This document shows, in pieces, positions 46,897 through 56,463 of a stretch of DNA of 64,000 nucleotides. A model generated the notes under the pieces. The model did no database searches, had not been told where the DNA came from, and saw nothing but the letters and a program-made list of their open reading frames with translations. The translations under genes were made by a program, and so were the position numbers. Position 1 is the stretch's first letter, and every line of letters starts with the position of its first letter. This DNA comes from Stackebrandtia endophytica (GTDB lineage Bacteria > Actinomycetota > Actinomycetes > Mycobacteriales > Micromonosporaceae), in contig NZ_VFOW01000001.1 of NCBI RefSeq assembly GCF_006716355.1, positions 2,046,001 to 2,110,000 of the forward strand, given 5' to 3'.

Positions 46897-49800
46897 GTGT
46901 CCACGACTTTGATCCGGCGCCCGGCCAAACCCGCTGCGGCTCCGATTTCCGATGAGCCGATCACGTTGGCATCGCCTCCGGTGCAACCGGAGCCGGCCAA
47001 TCCCGCCATGGGTATGACGATGATCGCGATGCCGATGATGGCGGGCAGCTCCGGCCTGATCATGGCGTTGAGCAATATAGAGCGACCGTTGTTCGCGATG
47101 ATCGGCCTGATGATGCTGGTGGGTGCGGTGTCGTTGGGCGCCATCATGTTCATCTCGATGCGGTTGGGGCCCAAGCGGAAGCTGCGGGAGCAGCGGGAAC
47201 GCTATCTGGACTATTTGGACGACATGCGGTCGCTGATCCGGGAGGCCGTGAAGGCTCAGCACACCGCGGCCGAGCAGCGCCACCCGCACGCACCACTGTT
47301 GAGTGCGGTGGCAGCCGGGTCACAGCGGCGCTGGGAACGGCGTTCCGGCGATCCGGACCTATTGACAATCCGTTGTGGACTGGCCCGGCTTCCGTTGTCG
47401 CGAACGCTCACTCTGAAGTTGGATGAGAACAATCCGCTCACCAGCTACGACCCGGTGTGCCAGTCCGGCGCGGAGGAGCTGGTGCAGCGGTACGTCCGGA
47501 TCGGCGGTCAGCCACTGACGGTTCCGTTGGCGCGGTGCAGCCGGGTATCCATTGTGGGTGAGTTCGCCGACGCCCGGCATCTGTTGCGCGGCATGCTGGC
47601 GCAGTTGGTGACACTGGTCAGCCCCGACGACTGCGGAGTGGCGGTGGTCCGTCACCCGCGGCTGACCCACGAGTGGCATTGGACCACCTTCCTCCCCCAC
47701 GCGTTGAGCGACCGGAACGGCAACACCGGACTGCCCGACCCGTTGATCTGCGACAACACCGACCGGTTGACCGAGTACCTGGCCGCCGATCTGGCGACCC
47801 GACAGGCGGACTGGCGGCGGCGCCGGGGCGGACCTCCCGGCCCGGGAACCAAGCACCTGGTCGTCGTCATCGACGGTGAGCATCAGGTGTCGCTGCCCCA
47901 TCTCATCGACGGCAAGATTCCGCCGACCGAGCTCGGCATCCACATCGTGACCCTCGTGGACAGACCAGAGTCCGAACCGGAGTCCGTCGACGTCCGCTTG
48001 ACCATCGCCGGCGACGGAACGGTGACCCTGACCCGTCCGAACCGGGCGGTGGCGGCCGGAGCCGATCCCGGTGACATCACCGGGCAGGCCGACGGCATGA
48101 GCCTGCCGACGATCGCGGGCATCGCACGGGCACTGTCTCCCTATCGGTTGGCGGAGACCGACTCCGGTGAGGCGCTGCACTCCGTCCACGGCCTCGCCGA
48201 GATCATCGGGGTCAGCGACCCGGCCACTTTTGATCCCTATCGGACATGGAACCGCAGCGACAACCAGGTCCTCCGGGTACCGTTCGCGGTCTCGGCCGAC
48301 GGCGACCCGGTCGAGTTGGACCTCAAGGAATCCGCGCTGGGCGGCATGGGCCCGCACGGGTTGATCATCGGCGCCACCGGTTCGGGTAAATCGGAGGCAC
48401 TGCGCACCCTCGTGGCCGCCCTGGCCACCCGCCACGCACCGGAACAGTTGGCCCTGCTGACCGTCGACTTCAAGGGTGGCGCCACCTTCGCGCACTGCGA
48501 CGCCCTACCGCACAACGCGGGCAGTATCACCAACCTCGCCGACGACCTCGGGCTGGTCGACCGATTCCGGGAGGCGCTGTTCGGCGAGATGGTGCGCCGA
48601 CAGCAGTTCCTCAAGGACGTCGGCAACCTGCCGAACCTGCACACCTACCAACGGTTGCGGCAGCAGCGCCCCGAGCTGCCGCCGATGCCGCATCTGCTCG
48701 TCATCATCGACGAGTTCTCCGAACTGTTGACCGCCAAGCCTGACTTCTCGGAACTGTTCCTCGCCGTCGGCCGCATTGGACGGTCCATCGGGGTGCATCT
48801 GTTGTTGGCGACGCAACGCCTTGAGGCCGGTCACCTCCGGGGCCTGGAGTCGCACCTGTCGTATCGCATCGGGCTGCGAACCTTCTCCGAGGCCGAGAGC
48901 CGGGAGGCCATCGGGGTGCCCGACGCCTACCGGCTGCCGCCGGAGCCCGGTTCGGGCTATCTCAAGGTCGACACCTCGGTCTTCACTCGCTTCAAGGCCG
49001 CAATGGTGTCCGATGTATACATCCCCCCGGCGAAGGCCACCGACGACCGGTTGCCGGTCCTGGATTGGCCGCCACCGTCGGTGAGCATCGAGGACATCGA
49101 AGCCCTGTTGAAACGCGCCGGAGAGCCGGAGTCCGACGGCACCGGGGAAAAAACCGTCCTGGAGGTGCTGGTCGACCGGATCGCCGCGGTGGGAGCCGAA
49201 CCGGTACGGCCCGTCTGGCTGCCACCGCTGCCCGCCGAGTTGCCGCTGGACGCGGTACCCGGCGGCATGGACGAGGGCGAGGGGGTCTCGGCGATCCTGG
49301 GACTGCGCGACGACCCGCGGGAGCAGTTGCAGGAACCGCTGGAGTGGGACATGACCGGGTCGCAGGGCAACCTGCTGATCTACGGTGCCCCCGCCACTGG
49401 GAAGTCCACACTGGTGCGAACCCTGGTATCCAGCCTCGCACTGCGGTATCCGCCCGGACAGATCTCCTGTGTCTGCATCGACTACGGCGGCGGCGCCCTA
49501 GCCGGCCTGTCGGCCCTGCCGCACGTCGCGGCGGTCGCCAACCGGTCCAACCCCGAACTGGTGCGCCGGGTACTGGCCGACATCAAACGCCAACTGGACC
49601 AGCGCGAAGCCCTCATGACCCGACTCGGCCTCGACTCCGCCGCGCGACTTCGCCGGGCCCGCGCCGAAGGCAAGGTCCCCGGTGACGTACCCGCCGACGT
49701 CGTCCTGGTCATCGACGGCTGGGCCGCCATGCGGGAGAACGACCTGGAACTGGACGAGCAACTGCGTGAGATCGCCGGTCGTGGCCCCGCGCTGGGTGTC

Positions 49801-50856
49801 CACACCGTCCTGACCGCGGTCAACCAGCAGCAGGTGCGGTCTCGGCTGTCGGTGGCCTTCGGCGGCGTCATCGAGTTGCGGTTGACCGACCCGTTCGACT
49901 CCACCATCGACCGGAAACTCTCCGACGCGATGCCGAAGGAGACGCCCGGCAGAGTGCTGTGCATCGACGAGCGGTACGGCCACATAGCGCTGCCCCGCAT
50001 CGACGGTCGCCTCGGTACCGACGACCTCACGACCGCCGGAACCCACCTCACCGAGGTCGTCGCGAAGCGGTGGCCGATCTCGCCGGTGGCCCGCGTCGAG
50101 ACCCTGCCGTCGTTGGCACCGCTGTCCGACATGCTCTCGGAGTGGCCCGGCGGCGATGTCGCCGACACCCACGCGATGCGACCGATCCTGGGCTTGACCG
50201 AACGCGACCTCGGGCCGGTCACCGCGCGGTTCGACAAGGACCCGCACCTGATGATCTTCGGTGACCCGCAAACCGGTAAGTCGACGGCGATCCGCACCAT
50301 CCTTCGGCAGATCATCCGCCGCCCGGCCAGCGAGGTCGGCATCATTCTGGTCGATTACCGCCGCACCCACCTCGAAGAGGTGCCCAAGGAATACCTGCTG
50401 TCCTACTGCACCTCCGCGCCGCACCTGGCACAGAACGCCGGGGAGATCGCCAACGGTCTGCGTCAACGGTTGCCGGGACCCGATGTCACCCCCGCGCAGT
50501 TGCGGGATCGGTCCTGGTGGAAGGGTTTGGAGGTGTTCGTGGTGGTCGACGACTACGACCTGGTGGCCAGCGGCAACGGCAACCCGCTGCTGCCGCTGGT
50601 GGAGTTCATTCCCCAGGGCGCCGACCTCGGGTTCCACATGATCACGGCTCGCCGCACCGGTGGCGCCTCCCGTGCCATGTACGAGAAGGTGATGCAGGCG
50701 GTCGTCGAGGGTTCACCGCCGGCACTGCTGTTCTCGGGCGACCGAATGGAGGGCAGGCTGTCCAACGGTGTGGCCTCGCAACGGCTGCCGGTGGGCCGGG
50801 CGTTGTTGACGCAGCGCGGTGGTTCGCCGGAGCTGGTGCAGATCGCGCTGTCGTAA
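46897..50856 (+). CDS. eccC: Type VII secretion ATPase EccC
   Basis: EccC (1319 aa) is the motor of the ESX system: a membrane protein with two N-terminal helices (about residues 40-85) and three FtsK/SpoIIIE-type ATPase domains that recognise and move WXG100 substrates. Walker A motifs are GATGSGKS (about residue 490), GAPATGKST (about 830) and GDPQTGKST (about 1122). Walker B is LLVIIDEFSELL in the first domain, weakened to VLVIDGWAAM and FVVVDDYDL in the others, as usual for EccC. The GTG at 46897 (VSTTLIRRP) has GAGGAG 5 nt upstream; another GTG two codons earlier is too close to it. Confidence 0.95.
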   Translation: MSTTLIRRPAKPAAAPISDEPITLASPPVQPEPANPAMGMTMIAMPMMAGSSGLIMALSNIERPLFAMIGLMMLVGAVSLGAIMFISMRLGPKRKLREQRERYLDYLDDMRSLIREAVKAQHTAAEQRHPHAPLLSAVAAGSQRRWERRSGDPDLLTIRCGLARLPLSRTLTLKLDENNPLTSYDPVCQSGAEELVQRYVRIGGQPLTVPLARCSRVSIVGEFADARHLLRGMLAQLVTLVSPDDCGVAVVRHPRLTHEWHWTTFLPHALSDRNGNTGLPDPLICDNTDRLTEYLAADLATRQADWRRRRGGPPGPGTKHLVVVIDGEHQVSLPHLIDGKIPPTELGIHIVTLVDRPESEPESVDVRLTIAGDGTVTLTRPNRAVAAGADPGDITGQADGMSLPTIAGIARALSPYRLAETDSGEALHSVHGLAEIIGVSDPATFDPYRTWNRSDNQVLRVPFAVSADGDPVELDLKESALGGMGPHGLIIGATGSGKSEALRTLVAALATRHAPEQLALLTVDFKGGATFAHCDALPHNAGSITNLADDLGLVDRFREALFGEMVRRQQFLKDVGNLPNLHTYQRLRQQRPELPPMPHLLVIIDEFSELLTAKPDFSELFLAVGRIGRSIGVHLLLATQRLEAGHLRGLESHLSYRIGLRTFSEAESREAIGVPDAYRLPPEPGSGYLKVDTSVFTRFKAAMVSDVYIPPAKATDDRLPVLDWPPPSVSIEDIEALLKRAGEPESDGTGEKTVLEVLVDRIAAVGAEPVRPVWLPPLPAELPLDAVPGGMDEGEGVSAILGLRDDPREQLQEPLEWDMTGSQGNLLIYGAPATGKSTLVRTLVSSLALRYPPGQISCVCIDYGGGALAGLSALPHVAAVANRSNPELVRRVLADIKRQLDQREALMTRLGLDSAARLRRARAEGKVPGDVPADVVLVIDGWAAMRENDLELDEQLREIAGRGPALGVHTVLTAVNQQQVRSRLSVAFGGVIELRLTDPFDSTIDRKLSDAMPKETPGRVLCIDERYGHIALPRIDGRLGTDDLTTAGTHLTEVVAKRWPISPVARVETLPSLAPLSDMLSEWPGGDVADTHAMRPILGLTERDLGPVTARFDKDPHLMIFGDPQTGKSTAIRTILRQIIRRPASEVGIILVDYRRTHLEEVPKEYLLSYCTSAPHLAQNAGEIANGLRQRLPGPDVTPAQLRDRSWWKGLEVFVVVDDYDLVASGNGNPLLPLVEFIPQGADLGFHMITARRTGGASRAMYEKVMQAVVEGSPPALLFSGDRMEGRLSNGVASQRLPVGRALLTQRGGSPELVQIALS

Positions 50857-50927
50857 TCGGTACCGGCGTCCGGGATTTCCCAAGTAACTCTGATGTGTGA
50901 TCCAGACATTCCACACCCGGGCGCGGC

Positions 50928-51680
50928 ATGATGAGCGCTGTGGCTTCTTCTTCTGGCACGCCCGGCGGCCTGACCGCGACCCGGCACTCCGACGGCAGTC
51001 CCGCTCGCCTGTTGGTCGCCGAGGATGAGGAACTGCTCGCCGACATGCTGCTGGACGTGTTGGCGTTCGCCGGATACGACGTCGAGGTCGCTCACACCGG
51101 GATCGAGGCTCTCGACGGGGTGGAGAAACACCGGCCCGACGTGCTGCTGTTGGACGTCAACCTTCCCGACCTGACCGGTTTCGCCGTCGCCGAGCGGCTG
51201 CGCGGGAGATCCGACTCCACCCCGATCATCTTCCTGACCGCCCGCGACACCCCCGCCGACCTTCGGGACGGGTTCCTCGCCGGCGGCGACGACTATCTGA
51301 CCAAACCGTTCCGGGTGGAGGAACTGCGACTGCGGATCGAGGCGGTGCTGCGGCGAACCCTGACCGATCGGCATCAGGCCGACACCACGGTGCGCATCGG
51401 TGACCTGGTCATCGACGTCACCGCCCATCAGGTCTGGTCGGCGGGCACCGAGGTGCCGTTGTCGCGCACCGAGTTCCGGCTGCTGGCGCATCTGGCGACC
51501 CACCGGGATCGTGTGTGGAGCCGGGCCGACCTGCTGCGCGAGGTCTGGGGGTTCAACATCGACTCCGACACCTCTCTCGTGGAGACCTATATCTCCTATC
51601 TGCGACGCAAACTCAACACTGATCTCATTCAGACGGTTCGCGGCGTCGGTTACGTGATCCGGACTCCCGCGTCGTCATGA
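50928..51680 (+). CDS. OmpR-type response regulator
   Basis: This 250-aa regulator has a variable ~25-residue start, then a receiver domain with acidic pocket AEDEE (Glu32-Asp33), phospho-acceptor Asp76 (VLLLDVNLPDLTG), Thr in FLTARD and Lys in YLTKPF. A winged-helix trans_reg_C domain follows (LSRTEFRLLAHLATH, then ETYISYLRRKLN...VRGVGYVIR). ATG at 50928 or 50931 could start it. It begins 71 nt after eccC and overlaps its kinase by 4 nt, so it may regulate the secretion locus; that link is inferred from position only. Confidence 0.93.
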   Translation: MMSAVASSSGTPGGLTATRHSDGSPARLLVAEDEELLADMLLDVLAFAGYDVEVAHTGIEALDGVEKHRPDVLLLDVNLPDLTGFAVAERLRGRSDSTPIIFLTARDTPADLRDGFLAGGDDYLTKPFRVEELRLRIEAVLRRTLTDRHQADTTVRIGDLVIDVTAHQVWSAGTEVPLSRTEFRLLAHLATHRDRVWSRADLLREVWGFNIDSDTSLVETYISYLRRKLNTDLIQTVRGVGYVIRTPASS

Positions 51681-53092
51681 CCATCAAGGTTCGGTTGATC
51701 GCGTCCACGGCGGCCCTGCTGTGTGTGGCGACCATCGTGATCGGGATCGTCGCGATCGGTGCGGTCACCCGCAACATGACCGACCGGATCGATGGACAGT
51801 TGAAGGAGTATCTGCGCCAACCGACTGTCCAAAGTGTTGAGATCTTCACGGATGGTCGCGGTTCGCGGGTGGAGATCACCTCGCCCTATCAAACGATGGC
51901 GACGGTGCTGGTCGACTCCGACGGCCGCGTGGTGTCGCTGCAACGCGCCGGGTACTCCACCGACCAGTTGGCGCCGCCGTCGGTCCCCGATCCCGTTCCG
52001 CCGCCGGGTACCTTTCAGACGGTTCCAGCGACCGACGGCTCGGTCGACTACCGGATCGTGACCGCACAGGTGCGTATTCACATCAACGACGGCCGAGCGA
52101 GCAAGGTGTTCACCCTCATCGTGGGCTATCCGTTGACCGAGGTCGCGGCGGTTCGCGGCAATCTCATCGGCACCATGGTCGTGACGGTCGTGCTGGTGTC
52201 GATCGCCAGTGGCGTGGCCGGCTGGTGGATCACCCGTCGTGGTCTGCAACCGGTGGAGGACATGATCGACACCGCCGCCGCGATCGCCGACGGCGACCTG
52301 GATCGGCGGGCCGAGGCCCCCGGGCACACCGAGATGGGTCGGCTGTCGCGGTCGCTGAACCGGATGGTGGGCAAGCTGGTCGACACGATCAACGACCGGG
52401 AGGCCGGGCAGGCGAGGCTGCGACGGTTCGTCGCCGACGCCTCTCACGAGCTGCGTACCCCGTTGGCGACGGTGGGCGGCTACACCGAGTTGTACGCCTC
52501 CGGGGGAGCTCCACCCGGCCCGAAACTCGACCGCGCGATGAGCCGCATCCACGCCGAGAATCAGCGGATGGCCCGACTGGTCAACGACCTGTTGCTGTTG
52601 GCGCGTCTGGACGAGGACACCCCGGACGTGTGGGAGCCGTGCGATCTCACCCGGCTGGCGCGCGACTGCGTCGACGACGCCACGGCGACCTCACCCGGCA
52701 ATCCGATCGAGTTGGTGGCGGAGGAGTCGGTGATGGTCCGCGGTGATGAGGCCAGGTTGCGGCAGGTGATCGCGAATCTGATCAACAACACCCGGCAGCA
52801 CACGCCGCCGGGTACCGAGGTGCGGGTGTCGGTATCCACCGAGGACGGTGATGCGGTGGTGACGGTCACCGACGCCGGTCCGGGTATTCCGGTGGAGCAT
52901 CGCGAGAGGGTGTTCGACCGGCTGTACCGGGTGGACCCGTCCCGGTCCCGCAGCACCGGTGGTTCGGGGTTGGGTCTGGCGATCGTGGAGTCGATCGTGA
53001 CCACGCATCGAGGCACGGTGACGGTGGCCGACGCGAGGCCCGGTTCCGTTCCGCCCGGCACGATGGTGACGGTTCGACTACCCGCGTATTGA
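51677..53092 (+). CDS. Two-component sensor histidine kinase (HAMP-HisKA-HATPase)
   Basis: This 471-aa kinase has a membrane helix at about residues 8-30, an extracytoplasmic sensor segment of about 120 residues, and a second helix near 157-182. A HAMP linker (TRRGLQPVEDMIDTAAAIADGDL) leads to HisKA with the acceptor His in FVADASHELRTPLATVGGY near residue 258. The HATPase domain has NLINNTRQHTPP, DAGPGIP and TGGSGLGLAIVESIV. It overlaps the upstream response regulator by 4 nt (ATGA) and is its cognate kinase. The stimulus is unknown. Confidence 0.95.
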   Translation: MTIKVRLIASTAALLCVATIVIGIVAIGAVTRNMTDRIDGQLKEYLRQPTVQSVEIFTDGRGSRVEITSPYQTMATVLVDSDGRVVSLQRAGYSTDQLAPPSVPDPVPPPGTFQTVPATDGSVDYRIVTAQVRIHINDGRASKVFTLIVGYPLTEVAAVRGNLIGTMVVTVVLVSIASGVAGWWITRRGLQPVEDMIDTAAAIADGDLDRRAEAPGHTEMGRLSRSLNRMVGKLVDTINDREAGQARLRRFVADASHELRTPLATVGGYTELYASGGAPPGPKLDRAMSRIHAENQRMARLVNDLLLLARLDEDTPDVWEPCDLTRLARDCVDDATATSPGNPIELVAEESVMVRGDEARLRQVIANLINNTRQHTPPGTEVRVSVSTEDGDAVVTVTDAGPGIPVEHRERVFDRLYRVDPSRSRSTGGSGLGLAIVESIVTTHRGTVTVADARPGSVPPGTMVTVRLPAY

Positions 53093-53432
53093 TATCCGAT
53101 TCGGATCAGCCCTTCAATCGGTTTTCGCCGCCGAACGGTCGACCGCCACGTCGTGGTCGCGCTCCCGGTATCACCCCTCCAACCGCGGGCGAAGCCGCCG
53201 ATCAGGCCCGCCACTGCGCCCTGACCTGCCGGAACACCCCACGATTTACCCGGTATTCAACCGGTCGCCGTGGGTTTCGAGAGCGCGAAACTCCACTTCA
53301 GACGGTCTCTATTTAGGAAACGTAACGATTTGGCGGCGAGGCTAGCGTGACCTGCCGCACGTCGGCTACGGTCCTTCTAAGTCCCTAAGTAAAGAGACTT
53401 ACAAGTACGGATGTCTCGAAGGAGTCCCCCGC
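53093..53432 (+). other. Intergenic control region before the peptide ABC transporter operon
   Basis: No gene is supported in these 340 nt. A short stem ATCCGA-T-TCGGAT (53094-53106) follows the kinase stop. Near the operon an inverted repeat TAAGTC (53378-53383) / GACTTA (53396-53401) encloses a direct repeat CTAAGT at 53377-53382 and 53385-53390; these may bind a regulator. The ribosome site GAAGGAG is at 53418-53424. Confidence 0.5.
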
Positions 53433-54536
53433 GTGGCCATCCCTGCCCAGGCCCCACCCGCCGAAGAGGTGGTAGCCGACCCCGTACCGCCTCCCGACCG
53501 GCGGCGATCCATCCTTGCCCGGATCTGGGGTGTGTACGCGATCCGCCGGATCGTCTACGCGCTGTCCGTCGTGTGGTTGGTGACCACCGGAACGTTCTTC
53601 ATGATCCGCGCGATGCCCGGCGACCCGGTCGAGGTTCTCGCCGGAAAGCTCTCGATGAGCGGGCTGACCATGGACGTCGCCCGGGTCCGCGCCGAACAGG
53701 CCCTGGCCTGGGACCCCAACGCCAACATCTTCGTCCAGTACTTCGAATACCTGGGCAACCTGCTGCGCGGCGACTTCGGCATGGTCATCGGCCTGCACAA
53801 CACCTCGGTCCTCGACCACATCATGAAGTACCTGCCGTGGACGCTGTTCAGCGTCGGTTTGGGCGTCGTGGTCGCGATCCTGCTGGGCATGGGCGTCGGC
53901 ATGATCATGGCCTACTACCGCAACGGCCTGTTCGACCACATCATGAGCGCCGTCGCCTCGACCCTGTCGGCCATTCCCAATTACCTCGGAGCCATGGCGC
54001 TGATCCTCATCGGCTCCACCTGGTTGGGACTGTTCGACTTCTGGGACATGCGCGGCCGCATCTCGATCGGTGTCGAACCCGGCTTCACGGGTGAATTCAT
54101 CGGAGACGCGCTGTACCACGCGATCCTGCCGCTGATCACCTACGCCTTCACCATCACCGGCGGCTGGATGCTGGTCATGAAAGCCTCCACCACCGAGGTA
54201 CTAGGCGAGGACTATGTGACCGTCGCCCGCGCCCGCGGCCTCAAGGGACGGCGCATCGGGATGTCCTACGTCGGACGCAACTCGATCCTGCCGCTGATCC
54301 CACAGGTCGCGTTGGCCATCGGAACCCTGGTCGGCGGTGCGGTCATCGTCGAGAAGATCCTGTTCTACCCCGGTATCGGTGAGCTGCTGATTGGCTCGAT
54401 CACCACCCGCGACTATCCGGTGATCCAAGGGGTCGTCCTGATCCTGACCTGCGCGGTCATCTTCACCAACCTCCTGGTCGACCTGCTCAACAGCTGGATC
54501 GATCCCCGCATCCGCAAGGAAGGGGCCAGTACATGA
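53433..54536 (+). CDS. Peptide/nickel-type ABC transporter permease (DppB-like)
   Basis: This 367-aa permease starts the importer operon. After an ~40-residue Pro-rich cytoplasmic start come about six membrane helices. The inner-membrane transport signature is near residue 255 (YVTVARARGLKGRRIGMSYVGRNSILPLI segment), with the EAA-like loop typical of the DppB/OppB family. The GTG at 53433 has GAAGGAG 8 nt upstream. Its stop overlaps the second permease start (ATGA). Substrates are probably peptides or a related solute. Confidence 0.93.
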   Translation: MAIPAQAPPAEEVVADPVPPPDRRRSILARIWGVYAIRRIVYALSVVWLVTTGTFFMIRAMPGDPVEVLAGKLSMSGLTMDVARVRAEQALAWDPNANIFVQYFEYLGNLLRGDFGMVIGLHNTSVLDHIMKYLPWTLFSVGLGVVVAILLGMGVGMIMAYYRNGLFDHIMSAVASTLSAIPNYLGAMALILIGSTWLGLFDFWDMRGRISIGVEPGFTGEFIGDALYHAILPLITYAFTITGGWMLVMKASTTEVLGEDYVTVARARGLKGRRIGMSYVGRNSILPLIPQVALAIGTLVGGAVIVEKILFYPGIGELLIGSITTRDYPVIQGVVLILTCAVIFTNLLVDLLNSWIDPRIRKEGAST

Positions 54537-55414
54537 GCAGCGTCGACGCCGCCGCACGTCCGCAGCGCACCGCCTCACTGGTGTGGCGTGGACTCACCCG
54601 AAGCCCCAGCGGATTCATCGGCGCCTGCATCGCGTTGGCGGTCATGGCGTTCGCGTTCATCGGACCGCTGGTCATCGACTCCACCAATCCGTCCAATGGG
54701 GACAAGATCTGGACCGGCCCCAGTGCCGAGCACTGGTTGGGCACCAACCATCAGGGCAAGGACACCCTGATCAAGTTGATCATGGGCGGTGCCGAGCCGC
54801 TGTTGGTCGGTTTCATGGCGGCCTTCATCGCCGTCGGAGTCGCCGCCGTGGTGGGCTCGCTGGCCGGATATCTGCGTGGCCCGGTCGACACCGTGGCTTT
54901 GCAGATCACCGACATCGCGCTGACCATTCCCGGCATCGTCCTGATGCTGGTCATCACCGCCATGTACCGCCAGATCAGCGCCACCACGGTCGGCATCATC
55001 ATCGGCCTGACGACCTGGCCGGTGTTGATGAGATCCATTCGCGCACAGGTGATGTCACTGCGGGAGCGGGAGTTCATCGAGGCGGCGAAACTTCAGAACC
55101 TCGGCACGTTGCGGATCGTCTTCACCGAGATCCTGCCCAACATGGCCGGCTACATCTTCATCAACTTCATCCTGGCGATCAACAACGCGATCTACGCCCT
55201 GGTCGGCATGTACCTGCTGGGACTCCTTCCCTCCACAGCGGACAACTGGGGTCTGATGATCCAGGAGTCCTGGGCGACCAGCGCGTACAAGGACCCCGAC
55301 GCCTTCCTGTACATCTTCACGCCCCTGGCCATGATCATCATCTTCCAGATCGGGCTGGTGACCATGACGCGTTCACTCGAACAGGCACTCAACCCGCGGC
55401 TGAGGGAGCACTAA
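54533..55414 (+). CDS. Peptide/nickel-type ABC transporter permease (DppC-like)
   Basis: This 293-aa permease is the second channel half. An N-terminal OppC_N-like helix (SGFIGACIALAVMAFAFIGPLV) is followed by a periplasmic segment with GTNHQGKDTL, then about five helices. The EAA loop REREFIEAAKLQNLGTLRIVFTEILPN is near residue 180. It overlaps the preceding permease by 4 nt and the following ATPase by one base (TAATG). Confidence 0.94.
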   Translation: MSSVDAAARPQRTASLVWRGLTRSPSGFIGACIALAVMAFAFIGPLVIDSTNPSNGDKIWTGPSAEHWLGTNHQGKDTLIKLIMGGAEPLLVGFMAAFIAVGVAAVVGSLAGYLRGPVDTVALQITDIALTIPGIVLMLVITAMYRQISATTVGIIIGLTTWPVLMRSIRAQVMSLREREFIEAAKLQNLGTLRIVFTEILPNMAGYIFINFILAINNAIYALVGMYLLGLLPSTADNWGLMIQESWATSAYKDPDAFLYIFTPLAMIIIFQIGLVTMTRSLEQALNPRLREH

Positions 55415-56463
55415 TGTCCGATGACAGCCCCATCATGTCGGTACGCGACCTGCAGATCAACTACCGCACCGGTAAACGCAGCGAAGTGGTCGCGGTGCGC
55501 GACATCAACTTCGACCTCTACCCCGGCCAGTCCATGGCGCTGGTGGGCGAATCCGGCTGCGGAAAGACCACATTGGGCCTCGGTCTGCTGAAACTGCTGC
55601 CCCGCATGGGACACGTGCCGCAGGGCGAGATCGTCTACCGCCGCAAGGACGGCACCGAGGCCAACATCCTCACCATGGACAAGGAGGAACTGCGCCGGTT
55701 CCGCTGGTCCGAGGCGGCGATGGTGTTCCAGGGCGCGATGAACGCCTTCAACCCGGTGCAGCGCATCGGCGACCACTTCGCCGACACCCTCAAGGACCAC
55801 GCCACCGCACAGCAGCGGTGGAGCAAGAAGGACATCGCCGAGCGCAGTGAGGAACTGCTGCGCATGGTGCGACTGGAACCGGCGCGGGTCCTGCCGTCGT
55901 TTCCGCACGAGTTGTCCGGCGGCATGAAGCAGCGAGCCCTGATCGCGTTGGCGCTGGCACTCAACCCGCAGGTACTGGTGCTGGACGAGCCCACGACGGC
56001 GCTCGATCTGCTCACTCAGCGCTCCATCGTGGAGGAACTGCACCGGCTGCGCGCCGAACTCGGGTTCTCGATGATCTTCATTACCCACGACCTGGGTCTA
56101 GCGGCCGAGTTGGCCGACCGCGTCTCGACCATGTACGCCGGTCGGATCATCGAGACCGGCACCGCCGACGACATCTTCTACAACCCGAAGCACCCCTACA
56201 CCGAGGGACTCATCAAGGCCGTCCTTCCGGTGGCCGGTGACCTGCCGGAGTTGGCGTCGATCCCCGGATCACCGCCCTCGCTGGCCTCGCTGCCTGCCGG
56301 GTGCGCCTTCCACCCGCGCTGCTCCTACGCCAAGGACGACTGTCGATCGGCGACGCCGGAGCTGGAGTCGTTGACCGACCGCGGATCCGACCTCAGTCAC
56401 CGCGCCGCCTGCCTGCACTCCCACCGCATCAACTTCAGCCGCGAGGTGATCGCCAGTGTCTGA
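55414..56463 (+). CDS. Peptide ABC transporter ATP-binding protein (DppD-like)
   Basis: This 349-aa ATPase has Walker A GESGCGKTT near residue 46, a Q-loop MVFQGAMNAFNP, signature LSGGMKQRA near residue 168, Walker B VLVLDEPTTALD and H-loop FITHDLG. The oligopeptide-type C-terminal region carries the Cys-rich pattern CAFHPRCSYAKDDC plus a later Cys, typical of Dpp/Opp ATPases. The ATG at 55414 overlaps the permease stop by one base. The frame is open upstream to 54583 but that is a shadow of the permease. Confidence 0.94.
   Translation: MSDDSPIMSVRDLQINYRTGKRSEVVAVRDINFDLYPGQSMALVGESGCGKTTLGLGLLKLLPRMGHVPQGEIVYRRKDGTEANILTMDKEELRRFRWSEAAMVFQGAMNAFNPVQRIGDHFADTLKDHATAQQRWSKKDIAERSEELLRMVRLEPARVLPSFPHELSGGMKQRALIALALALNPQVLVLDEPTTALDLLTQRSIVEELHRLRAELGFSMIFITHDLGLAAELADRVSTMYAGRIIETGTADDIFYNPKHPYTEGLIKAVLPVAGDLPELASIPGSPPSLASLPAGCAFHPRCSYAKDDCRSATPELESLTDRGSDLSHRAACLHSHRINFSREVIASV

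Noticed and set aside
45239-46912. 557-aa open frame on the plus strand
   Set aside because: It is antisense to eccD, which has clear membrane helices and a ubiquitin-like domain.
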